Below, piece by piece: positions 1 to 5,794 of a DNA stretch of 7,767 nt. Every line of letters begins with the position of its first letter. The first letter of the stretch is position 1. Below the pieces are notes generated by a model. It was not told the origin of the DNA. It did no database searches and saw only the letters and a list, made by a program, of their open reading frames with translations. The position numbers were made by a program, and so were the translations under genes. This DNA comes from Candidatus Neomicrothrix sp. UBA2110 (GTDB lineage: Bacteria > Actinomycetota > Acidimicrobiia > Acidimicrobiales > Poriferisodalaceae): NCBI GenBank assembly GCA_002331465.1, contig DCYM01000087.1:1-7767 (forward strand), in the 5' to 3' direction.

Positions 1-531
1 GGCTGCAGCGATGTGGGAAGTATCGACTTGGGCTCCCGCAACGAGTTCGATCATGGATCGTTCGATAGATCCCGAAGAGGTCACGAGCACTAGCAAAAGT
101 CGCCCCCCACCCAGGTCAACTAGTTGCGCCGATCGGACGGTAGCCGGGTCGTGCGCTGGTCCAACAACTACGGCGGCGTATGCAGTGAGCTGCGACAGGA
201 GACGGCTGGTATCCGCAAGGCGTTGCTCGATTTGGCCTTGTGCGTGCCGAAAAAAAGAACTGATCTGCCTGGTTTCAGTCGCATCGAGGTGACCTGGCCC
301 GAGATGGTCTACAAAGTACCGGTACCCAGCATCGGTCGGTACTCGCCCGGCACTTGTATGTGGCTGCACGAGATAACCGTCGGCCTCAAGGCTTGCCATT
401 TCACTTCGGATCGTTGCTGCGGAGACATTGAGCTTCGATAGATCTGACACTGCACGCGACCCGACCGGTTGGGCAGTGTCTATGAAACTCTCCACGACAG
501 CTCGTAACACTGTCGCCTTGCGTTCGTCCAC
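1..531 (-). CDS. hrcA: Heat-inducible transcription repressor HrcA, N-terminal part (3' end cut by window edge)
   Basis: HrcA represses class I heat-shock operons (groESL, dnaKJ) by binding CIRCE operators, with GroEL as its folding sensor. I translated the minus strand by hand. It is open for 177 codons to the window edge and begins DERKATVLRAVVESFIDTAQ, the usual HrcA opening. A winged-helix DNA-binding region follows at about residues 20-77, with PVGSRAVS (22-29), NVSAATIRSEM (35-45), LEADGYL (48-54) and HTSAGRVPTDAGYRYFVD (58-75), all hallmark HrcA segments. The rest (78-177) is the start of the effector/dimerisation domain; about half the usual length of roughly 340 residues is missing off the window. 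The start is GTG at 531-529. No ATG lies upstream in frame before the TAA at 555-553, and an AGG at 543-541 gives a weak ribosome site. It lies downstream of lepA on the same strand; hemW, often found between them in actinobacteria, is absent. Confidence 0.95.
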   Translation of the reverse strand, partial: MDERKATVLRAVVESFIDTAQPVGSRAVSDLSKLNVSAATIRSEMASLEADGYLVQPHTSAGRVPTDAGYRYFVDHLGPGHLDATETRQISSFFRHAQGQIEQRLADTSRLLSQLTAYAAVVVGPAHDPATVRSAQLVDLGGGRLLLVLVTSSGSIERSMIELVAGAQVDTSHIAAA

Positions 532-563
532 GTCCGTCGACCTAACGATGGTTTAGTGGCCAA

Positions 564-592
564 ATACTAAGCGCACTCTCGCGCTAGAAGTT
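564..592 (-). promoter_or_regulatory. Candidate hrcA promoter with overlapping inverted repeat (possible operator)
   Basis: On the minus strand a TAGTAT hexamer (569-564) lies about 33 bases before the hrcA GTG and could be a -10 box. No good -35 is visible; 592-587 reads AACTTC. An imperfect palindrome at 567-587 fills the space just upstream and overlaps the -10. Its arms are CTAAGCGC and GCGCTAG on the plus strand, and its core AGCGC-actctc-GCGCT is perfect. The minus strand contains GAGTGC (578-573), the first six bases of the CIRCE right half-site (GAGTGCTAA), but the next three are GCT and no matching left half lies nine bases away. So it is not a standard CIRCE. An operator function is inferred from position and symmetry only. 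Confidence 0.3.
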
Positions 593-613
593 GATTATCC
601 ATCGGATGGGGGG

Positions 614-2398
614 TCAGTCGTCTAGCCGTAATGCAGAGACGAACGCCTCATTGGGTACTTCCACGCGCCCAATTGCTTTCATTTTTTTCTTGCCTTTTTT
701 CTGTTGTTCTAGCAATTTCCGTTTCCGAGTGATGTCCCCGCCGTAGCACTTAGCAAGCACATCTTTGCGTTTGGCTTTCACGGTTTCTCGGGCGATAATC
801 CTGCCCCCAATTGCTGCTTGGATCGGCACATCGAACATTTGCCGCGGAATCAACTCGTGAAGCTTTTCTGCCATACGACGGCCGTAATCGTAGGCGGCGT
901 CACTGTGGACGATGGTGGAAAAAGCATCAACCGGTTCACCATTCAGTAACACGTCGACTTTGACCAATTTTCCGGCCTGATACCCGGCCGGTTCATAGTC
1001 CAGGCTGGCATACCCCTGTGTCCGACTTTTGAGTTGATCAAAGAAGTCGGTAACAACTTCGGCGAGAGGGATCTCGTACTGAAGTTCAACTCTCTCGGGA
1101 GATAGATACTCCATTCGAATCATTTTTCCTCGGCGTCCCTGACACAGATCCATCACCGTTCCCGTGTAGTCGGATGGAGTGAGAATGCCTATACGCAACA
1201 TAGGTTCCTCTATCGTTTCGACTGTTCCCATGTCCGGCAGTTCTGACGGATTATCGATCGTCATTGTCGATCCATCGTCAGTAGTGACTTTGTACGCCAC
1301 CGATGGAGCTGTCGCAATGAGAGAAAGAGTGAATTCGCGTTCAAGTCGCTCCCGCACGATTTCCATGTGCAGGAGCCCTAAGAAACCGCATCTGAAACCA
1401 AACCCAAGGGCGCCCGAGGTTTCTGGTTCAAATGTCACTGATGCGTCGTTGAGTTTCAATTTTTGGAGTGCTTCTCGCAGATTGGGGTATTCGTCGCCGT
1501 CGACGGGATATAGCCCGCAGAACACCATCGGTTTTGGATCTGCGTATCCGTCGAGAGACTGCTCTGCCGGGTTCCTTACCGTCGTGACTGTCTCACCAGA
1601 TTTCGCCTGCGCTACGTCTTTAATGCTGGCGATGAGGTAGCCGACTTCGCCTGGGCCTAGTTCGTCGACCGGCGTAATGGCTGGAGAACGCACTCCGATT
1701 TCTTCCGCATCGTGGGTTCCTCCTGTCTGCATAAACCGAAGCTTTTCGTTGGTGCGGATGCGACCGTTGACAACCCGCATTGAGGACACCACTCCCCGGT
1801 ACTGATCAAAGTGAGAGTCGAAGATAAGGGCCTGAAGCGGTGCGTCAGCATCACCTTTTGGCGGAGGTATTCGTTCGACGATGGCATCGAGTAACTCGGC
1901 GACCCCGTCGCCGGTCTTGGCTGAAATGTGCAGCACTGCGTCGGCGGGCAGCCCGAGAACATTTTCGATCTCGCTCGCGTATAGGTCCGGGTCGGCTGCT
2001 GGGAGGTCGATTTTGTTTAAAACGGGAACGATTTCTAGGTCATTTTCGATTGCTAGGTAACAATTCGCAAGTGTCTGCGCCTCGATTCCTTGCGCGGCAT
2101 CAACCAGCAAAACAACACCTTCACAGGCCGCTAAAGATCGACTGACTTCGTAGCCGAAGTCGACATGGCCGGGCGTGTCGATGAGGTGAAGGACGTGCCC
2201 TTTCCAATTAACTCGAACGTTCTGGGCCTTAATGGTGATTCCGCGTTCGCGTTCCAGTTCCATCGAATCGAGGTACTGGGCACGCATCGATCGTTCTTCA
2301 ACAGCGCCGGTGATCTCCAGAATACGGTCCGATAGCGTCGATTTTCCGTGATCTATGTGCGCGATGATCGAGAAATTGCGGATACGGGTGAGGTCCAT
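614..2398 (-). CDS. lepA: Elongation factor 4 (LepA), ribosome-associated translational GTPase
   Basis: LepA is a cytoplasmic GTPase that binds the ribosome; back-translocation and a role in initiation or 30S maturation have both been proposed. The 594-residue protein is full length for the family (about 600). The GTPase motifs are intact: P-loop AHIDHGKST (13-21), switch I RGITI (52-56), DTPGH with the catalytic-type histidine (74-78), NKID (128-131) and SAK (159-161). EF-G-like domains II, III and V follow, including the GALGFGFRCGFLGLLHMEI segment typical of LepA. The LepA-specific C-terminal domain is present, with YGGDITRKRKLLEQQKKGKKKMK and an ending in NEAFVSALRLDD. The ATG at 2398-2396 gives MDLTRIRNFSIIAHIDHGKS, the standard start; only a weak purine stretch (GAG) precedes it. 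It is divergent from rpsT across 208 bases and 82 bases upstream of hrcA. Position 82 is Gly (DFGYEVSRSLAACEG) where I would expect Ser or Thr, a mild substitution. Confidence 0.98.
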   Translation of the reverse strand: MDLTRIRNFSIIAHIDHGKSTLSDRILEITGAVEERSMRAQYLDSMELERERGITIKAQNVRVNWKGHVLHLIDTPGHVDFGYEVSRSLAACEGVVLLVDAAQGIEAQTLANCYLAIENDLEIVPVLNKIDLPAADPDLYASEIENVLGLPADAVLHISAKTGDGVAELLDAIVERIPPPKGDADAPLQALIFDSHFDQYRGVVSSMRVVNGRIRTNEKLRFMQTGGTHDAEEIGVRSPAITPVDELGPGEVGYLIASIKDVAQAKSGETVTTVRNPAEQSLDGYADPKPMVFCGLYPVDGDEYPNLREALQKLKLNDASVTFEPETSGALGFGFRCGFLGLLHMEIVRERLEREFTLSLIATAPSVAYKVTTDDGSTMTIDNPSELPDMGTVETIEEPMLRIGILTPSDYTGTVMDLCQGRRGKMIRMEYLSPERVELQYEIPLAEVVTDFFDQLKSRTQGYASLDYEPAGYQAGKLVKVDVLLNGEPVDAFSTIVHSDAAYDYGRRMAEKLHELIPRQMFDVPIQAAIGGRIIARETVKAKRKDVLAKCYGGDITRKRKLLEQQKKGKKKMKAIGRVEVPNEAFVSALRLDD

Positions 2399-2432
2399 CT
2401 CGAACTGAAAGGTATCAACGTCAACCCCAAAT

Positions 2433-2449
2433 GAGTGACTCTCGAGTCA
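2433..2449. repeat. Overlapping short palindromes upstream of lepA
   Basis: GAGTGACTC (2433-2441) is a palindrome about a central G. It overlaps a second one, TGACTC-TC-GAGTCA (2436-2449). They lie about 35-50 bases before the lepA start, in the divergent lepA/rpsT region. A TTGACG (2424-2419, minus) lies just downstream, but its matching -10 would fall on the lepA start codon, so I do not call a lepA promoter. The pair could be an operator or chance; no regulator family can be assigned. Confidence 0.25.
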
Positions 2450-2500
2450 TAAGAAGTACCGCGCGAATGTCGTTGGCGTCTGCGGGATTGAAGGGTGGGG

Positions 2501-2527
2501 TTGCTAACCTGAGACGGTTGTTATATC
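2501..2527 (+). promoter_or_regulatory. Candidate rpsT promoter
   Basis: TTGCTA (2501-2506) resembles a -35 box and TATATC (2522-2527) a -10 box, separated by a short 15-base spacer. It would leave an untranslated leader of about 70-75 bases before the rpsT GTG, which is reasonable for a ribosomal protein gene. The spacer is below the preferred 17, so the call is tentative. The rest of the 208-base divergent region holds the small palindromes near 2440 and no open reading frame I believe. Confidence 0.35.
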
Positions 2528-2606
2528 TCGTGGCGCGGTAGTTCCTTGCTGCTTTGTCGCTGAAAACAAGACAACACCACCTCAAGCCGAAGCAAGAGAA
2601 GCACAC

Positions 2607-2867
2607 GTGGCGAACATTAAGAGCCAAATCAAACGTAACCGCCAAACCGAGACCCGTCGGGTTAGAAACAAAGCGGTTCGCAGTGAACTACGGACTCGAG
2701 AAAAGGCTGTTTTAGCTGCGGCTTCAGCCGGAGAGCCCACAGGCGAGCTTCTTCGAGCGGCACAAAAACGCCTCGATATGGCTGCCTCGAAGGGTGTCAT
2801 TCACAAAAACGAGGCCGCCCGCCGGAAATCTCGACTGAGTAACAAGAGTTCTTCATCCGTTAGCTGA
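2607..2867 (+). CDS. rpsT: Small ribosomal subunit protein bS20
   Basis: bS20 is a primary 16S rRNA-binding protein that helps assemble the 5' body domain of the 30S subunit. The 86-residue product is full length and strongly basic. It begins MANIKSQIKRNRQTETRRVRNKA, the characteristic S20 opening, and carries the helical RLDMAASKGVIHKNEAARRKSRL segment (about 55-77) shared by the family. The last residues are serine-rich (NKSSSSVS). The start is GTG at 2607 with a modest purine-rich site (AAGAGAAG, 2594-2601) five bases upstream. Non-ATG starts are known for rpsT (TTG in E. coli), where they take part in autogenous control. It is transcribed alone, divergent from lepA and convergent with holA, whose stop codon begins two bases beyond its own. 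Confidence 0.97.
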   Translation: MANIKSQIKRNRQTETRRVRNKAVRSELRTREKAVLAAASAGEPTGELLRAAQKRLDMAASKGVIHKNEAARRKSRLSNKSSSSVS

Positions 2868-2868
2868 T

Positions 2869-3876
2869 TCAGCGGGTTAGGTGGGCTAAGCGCGCCACCA
2901 GAACTTCCATGAGAATGTCACCGTCGAGAGCGGACTTGCCGCGCAGGTCAAGGTCTGTCTCACCTAGGAGCTCAATAGCTCTACGGATTTTCTCCGGCCC
3001 GAGTCGGCGCAACTGAGCAACAGCTTTTTTCGCTGGGAAGCTCGAACCTTTGATACCGAGGTGTGCCGCAGCCTCTGTGTCGTTGGATATCCCTGTTCCG
3101 TCGAGGCGGAGTATTCGTTCATAATGGGAGTGCAGCGTCGACATCACCTGCAACGGGTGGCGTCCCCCGGCCTTTAACATTCGTTGCAATACTTCAAGGG
3201 CTGCTGTCATATCGCCTCGATCGAGCGCGTCGGTGAGATCCCATGGAGGCACGCCCCCTTCGTCACCCAAAAACGGCATCACCTCTGCTTCACCAACCGC
3301 CGCGTCAAGCCCGTAAACGCCTTCAAGGGTCAGCATTAACCCTGTCAAGCGAGCTACATCCTCGCCTAAATGTTCTACGACGAGTTGACGAGCTGTCGCG
3401 TCGAGTTTCAATGGGGAGGCGTCGAAACGCTCTTCGAACCACGCGTTACGAACCCGCCCAGTTCCAGGGGCGCCCACCTTTACCTGTTCTCCACCAGCCG
3501 CCTTCGCCACTTCGAGAAGCTTCTTAGAAACGGCCCCACTCCCCCACTCCACGACCAGGTCGGTCGTCGGCGGCGGGTCACCAAGGAGTTCCACGAGTGG
3601 TTTCAGTTCATCGGACTTGAACCTGTTGAAACCACGCACTACCACTATTCGACGATCACTCAGCAAAGGTGGTGTTTGTACGGCATCAACGACCTGGTCG
3701 ATCGTGTACTCGTCGCCAGTGAGTTCTTCCAAAACAAGAGATCGGTCTTGCTCGCCTATCAACTCATCGATCCGAGCGCGGACTGCATCCCCGAGAAGCG
3801 AAGGCTCAGGACCCGAGAACACTTGAACCGAGACCTTGCCCACACCTTTGACGTTAGCTTCCAGTTTCGGCCGCAT
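2869..3876 (-). CDS. holA: DNA polymerase III delta subunit (clamp-loader wrench)
   Basis: HolA opens the beta sliding clamp as part of the clamp loader at the replication fork. The 335-residue product has the family layout: an N-terminal AAA+-like fold without Walker motifs, then an all-helical collar domain. Near the start, FSGPEPSLLGDAVRARIDEL (20-39) matches the usual opening around a GD-LL motif. TPPLLSDRRIVVVRGFNRF (68-86) corresponds to the region that wedges into the clamp; L71-L72 sit where E. coli has Leu-Phe (inference by alignment). The collar carries HPLQVMSTLHSHYERILRL (240-258) and AHLGIKGSSFPAKKA (271-285), typical of actinobacterial HolA. The start is uncertain. ATG 3876 has no clear ribosome site, and the first ~16 residues look additional; GTG at codon 12 (3843) or codon 19 (3822) are alternatives. 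It lies 47 bases downstream of the thioredoxin gene on the same strand. Confidence 0.93.
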   Translation of the reverse strand: MRPKLEANVKGVGKVSVQVFSGPEPSLLGDAVRARIDELIGEQDRSLVLEELTGDEYTIDQVVDAVQTPPLLSDRRIVVVRGFNRFKSDELKPLVELLGDPPPTTDLVVEWGSGAVSKKLLEVAKAAGGEQVKVGAPGTGRVRNAWFEERFDASPLKLDATARQLVVEHLGEDVARLTGLMLTLEGVYGLDAAVGEAEVMPFLGDEGGVPPWDLTDALDRGDMTAALEVLQRMLKAGGRHPLQVMSTLHSHYERILRLDGTGISNDTEAAAHLGIKGSSFPAKKAVAQLRRLGPEKIRRAIELLGETDLDLRGKSALDGDILMEVLVARLAHLTR

Positions 3877-3889
3877 CTGACTTGAAGTA

Positions 3890-3905
3890 GCTGTTTTCTA
3901 ACAGC
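3890..3905 (-). other. Small perfect hairpin between the thioredoxin and holA genes
   Basis: GCTGTT (3890-3895) and AACAGC (3900-3905) form a perfect six-base stem with a four-base loop. On the minus strand transcript the loop reads AGAA. It sits in the 47-base gap, after the thioredoxin stop and about 14 bases before the annotated holA ATG. No T-run follows, so it is not a typical intrinsic terminator. A weak attenuator, an RNA processing site or chance are all possible. Confidence 0.35.
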
Positions 3906-3923
3906 ACCCGAACCTGTCGTGGC

Positions 3924-4631
3924 TCAGAAAAGCGCTGTCGAAAGCTTCCGACGCCATTCGCTTGTTCGAGGATCATCAGGACTCATTACTTCGAGAAGGT
4001 CAACGAATCGTTGCCGAGCAGCATCGTCGACCTTTACTTGAGTAAGAAGTGTTTCAAGTTCAGCATCAACTTCGTCCGATTGGCCTGAGCTATCCGAGGT
4101 TCGGGCGGTGGCGGCGATGCGTCGACTCTCAGACGACTCGGGAATTCGTTCCAAGAGACTCAGCCCCTCTTCGACGCGGTCATCTAAAACTAGTAACTCT
4201 GCGAGAGCAAGAACAGCTTCAGCGTGATCGGTTTGCAACTCCAAAGCCGACCGAAGGGATGCTTCATCACCCGCGGCGACAAGAAGATCGATTTGGCTTT
4301 CTTCTTCGGTAGGCAATAGGCGTCTTATGAAATCTTCCAGCATGGGCTCGCCTTGAGCTCCCATGAACCCATCAACTGCCTGACCGTCTTTGAACGCCAC
4401 CACCATCGGTATCGATTGAACCTTGAAGGCTTGCGACACGCCCGGATTTTCATCAATGTTGATTTTGACGCCAATGACCTTCCCTCCCTGCGCATCAATA
4501 ACTTTCTCCAAAAGCGGACCCAAGGTTTTGCAAGGTTCACACCAGGGGGCCCATAGATCGATGACCACTGGAACTTCGTTACTCTTTTCGACGACCTGTT
4601 GTTCGAAGTCTTCATCGGTGACGTCGATCAT
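3924..4631 (-). CDS. Thioredoxin-domain protein with TPR-like C-terminus (CnoX/YbbN family)
   Basis: Members of this family are cytosolic chaperone-redox proteins; E. coli CnoX (YbbN) holds unfolded clients, protects cysteines and passes clients to GroEL and DnaK. Residues 1-110 are a thioredoxin fold with the active site WCEPCK (30-35; cysteines C31 and C34) and the cis-proline SIP (73-75). Residues from about 113 to 235 are acidic and helical, with repeated ALxLAELLVLDDRVEEGLSLLERIP-like units, as in the YbbN TPR-like C-terminal domain. Unlike E. coli CnoX, both cysteines are present, so oxidoreductase activity is plausible. At 235 residues it is shorter than E. coli YbbN (about 280-300), so one repeat may be missing. 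The ATG at 4631-4629 has a good ribosome site, AAAAGGA at 4644-4638, six bases upstream. There is no signal peptide. It is divergent from the phosphotransferase gene and heads a likely unit with holA. Confidence 0.85.
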   Translation of the reverse strand: MIDVTDEDFEQQVVEKSNEVPVVIDLWAPWCEPCKTLGPLLEKVIDAQGGKVIGVKINIDENPGVSQAFKVQSIPMVVAFKDGQAVDGFMGAQGEPMLEDFIRRLLPTEEESQIDLLVAAGDEASLRSALELQTDHAEAVLALAELLVLDDRVEEGLSLLERIPESSESRRIAATARTSDSSGQSDEVDAELETLLTQVKVDDAARQRFVDLLEVMSPDDPRTSEWRRKLSTALF

Positions 4632-4726
4632 GTCCTGTCCTTTTCATTTCTCGGTATTGAGGTTCGGCAAGGAGACTAGATCCCAGCAAGATGTAGTTTC
4701 GAGGTCACACCAATCTGAGGAGCGCC

Positions 4727-5743
4727 GTGGTTCAGGGTATTGAGGAAACACCGGTAACGGAATGGCTATCTACTCATGTCAAAACTCTTAAGGAACCACT
4801 TCAGTTTGAGCTGATCCTCGGCGGTCATTCCAATCTCACATATCGAGTGACCGACCAAGGTGGTCAGAGGTGGGTGCTTCGGCGGCCACCGCTGGATCAT
4901 GTACTAAGCGGGGCACATGACATGGTTCGCGAACATCGCCTGCTTTCCTCCCTAGCCGACAGCGAGGTGCCGGTACCAGCGGTGGTGGGTCTTTGCACTG
5001 ACCCCGAAGTCACCGGCGCTGATTTCTACGTCACTAACTTTGTTGACGGCCACATACTCAGAGACCCGCTGTCCGCTGCCGCAGTTCCTTTTACGCAACG
5101 CCAGCACCTGGGAGAACAACTCATTAGCGCTTTAGCGGCTATTCATTCAGTGGATCTCGCGTCAACCGGTTTATCGGATCTTGGAAAGCGGGAGGACTAT
5201 GTGGCGCGACAGTTGCGCACCTGGCTTCGCCAATTCAACGCGATGACTGCCCGAGAGTTACCCATCATTGAACGAGTACACGACGCGCTGGCGGACAATA
5301 TTCCCGAACAGCGAGAAGCGACGCTCATTCACGGAGACTTCAGACTAGATAATTGTCTCGTTACGTCGAAGGGGGATATTGCTGCAGTACTTGACTGGGA
5401 GATCTCTACTTTGGGCGACCCGTTAGCCGATTTAGGAATTCTGCTTGCCTATTGGAGTGAGTCAACCGACGATTTTTTACCACTTGGCGATGCTGCGACT
5501 ATCGATCGCGGTTTTTTGAGTCGATCCGAGTTGGTAGCGACCTACCAAAAACAAACAGGACGCGATACCAGCGATATGGAGTTCTTTTTTGCCTTCGCGA
5601 GTTGGCGCTTAGCGTGCATTTTAGAGGGAGTGCATGCCCGGTATGTCGGGGGCGCCAATCCTGAGATTCCCGACGAGGTCGAAGTTTTCCCTCACAGTGT
5701 CATTTATCTCGCAGAACGCGCAGCCACCACGCTTGGCGTCTAG
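4727..5743 (+). CDS. Phosphotransferase family protein, ACAD10/ACAD11 N-terminal type (APH fold)
   Basis: This is an aminoglycoside-phosphotransferase-fold kinase of the group found as the N-terminal part of human ACAD10/ACAD11 and as stand-alone actinobacterial proteins next to acyl-CoA genes. ACAD10/11 phosphorylate 4-hydroxyacyl-CoA substrates; whether this protein does is inference. The 338 residues show a nucleotide loop GGHSNLTYRV (32-41), VLRRPP (50-55), the catalytic loop HGDFRLDN (202-209; catalytic base D204, metal ligand N209), the metal-binding DWE (223-225) and LGDPLADLG (229-237). All catalytic residues are present. The start is GTG at 4727, with a strong GAGGAG (4717-4722) four bases upstream. 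Drug resistance is not a sensible reading, because the sequence fits the ACAD10-like group. It is the first gene of a probable three-gene operon; 50 bases separate it from the next gene. No promoter could be picked in the 95-base divergent gap upstream. Confidence 0.88.
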   Translation: MVQGIEETPVTEWLSTHVKTLKEPLQFELILGGHSNLTYRVTDQGGQRWVLRRPPLDHVLSGAHDMVREHRLLSSLADSEVPVPAVVGLCTDPEVTGADFYVTNFVDGHILRDPLSAAAVPFTQRQHLGEQLISALAAIHSVDLASTGLSDLGKREDYVARQLRTWLRQFNAMTARELPIIERVHDALADNIPEQREATLIHGDFRLDNCLVTSKGDIAAVLDWEISTLGDPLADLGILLAYWSESTDDFLPLGDAATIDRGFLSRSELVATYQKQTGRDTSDMEFFFAFASWRLACILEGVHARYVGGANPEIPDEVEVFPHSVIYLAERAATTLGV

Positions 5744-5794
5744 ACCCTTCCACGCTGCTACATCACCCTCGGGCCTGCACTAAGTTCGGGTCTA
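5741..5794 (+). repeat. Inverted repeat joining the phosphotransferase stop to the oxidoreductase start
   Basis: TAGACCC (5741-5747) and GGGTCTA (5788-5794) are perfect seven-base inverted arms around a 40-base loop. The left arm includes the TAG stop of the upstream gene; the right arm includes the A of the downstream ATG and the poor ribosome site (CGGG, 5787-5790). Pairing in the mRNA would occlude the downstream start, but a seven-base stem with so long a loop is only marginally stable. Functional meaning is inference. Confidence 0.3.

Noticed and set aside
11..441. Two overlapping plus-strand open frames
   Set aside because: They are antisense to hrcA, whose minus-strand translation matches the family throughout; they have no recognisable domain.
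598..610. CCAT-CGG-ATGG mini-palindrome after lepA as a terminator
   Set aside because: Four-base arms and no T-tract on the minus strand.
682..700. Runs of seven and six T (A-runs on the lepA strand), possible slippage site or terminator
   Set aside because: They encode the conserved lysine-rich KKGKKKMK tail of LepA; the codon phase is not that of an A-AAA-AAG slippery heptamer, and there is no stem before them.
1179..2145. Plus- and minus-strand alternative frames within lepA
   Set aside because: Out-of-frame shadows of a fully conserved gene; low-complexity, arginine/serine-rich translations.
3370..3885. 171-codon plus-strand open frame opposite holA
   Set aside because: Antisense shadow; holA is clearly the coding frame by family motifs.
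4632..4726. Promoters in the divergent thioredoxin/phosphotransferase gap
   Set aside because: TTGAGG (4657-4662) resembles a -35 box, but no -10 lies at an acceptable distance on either strand.
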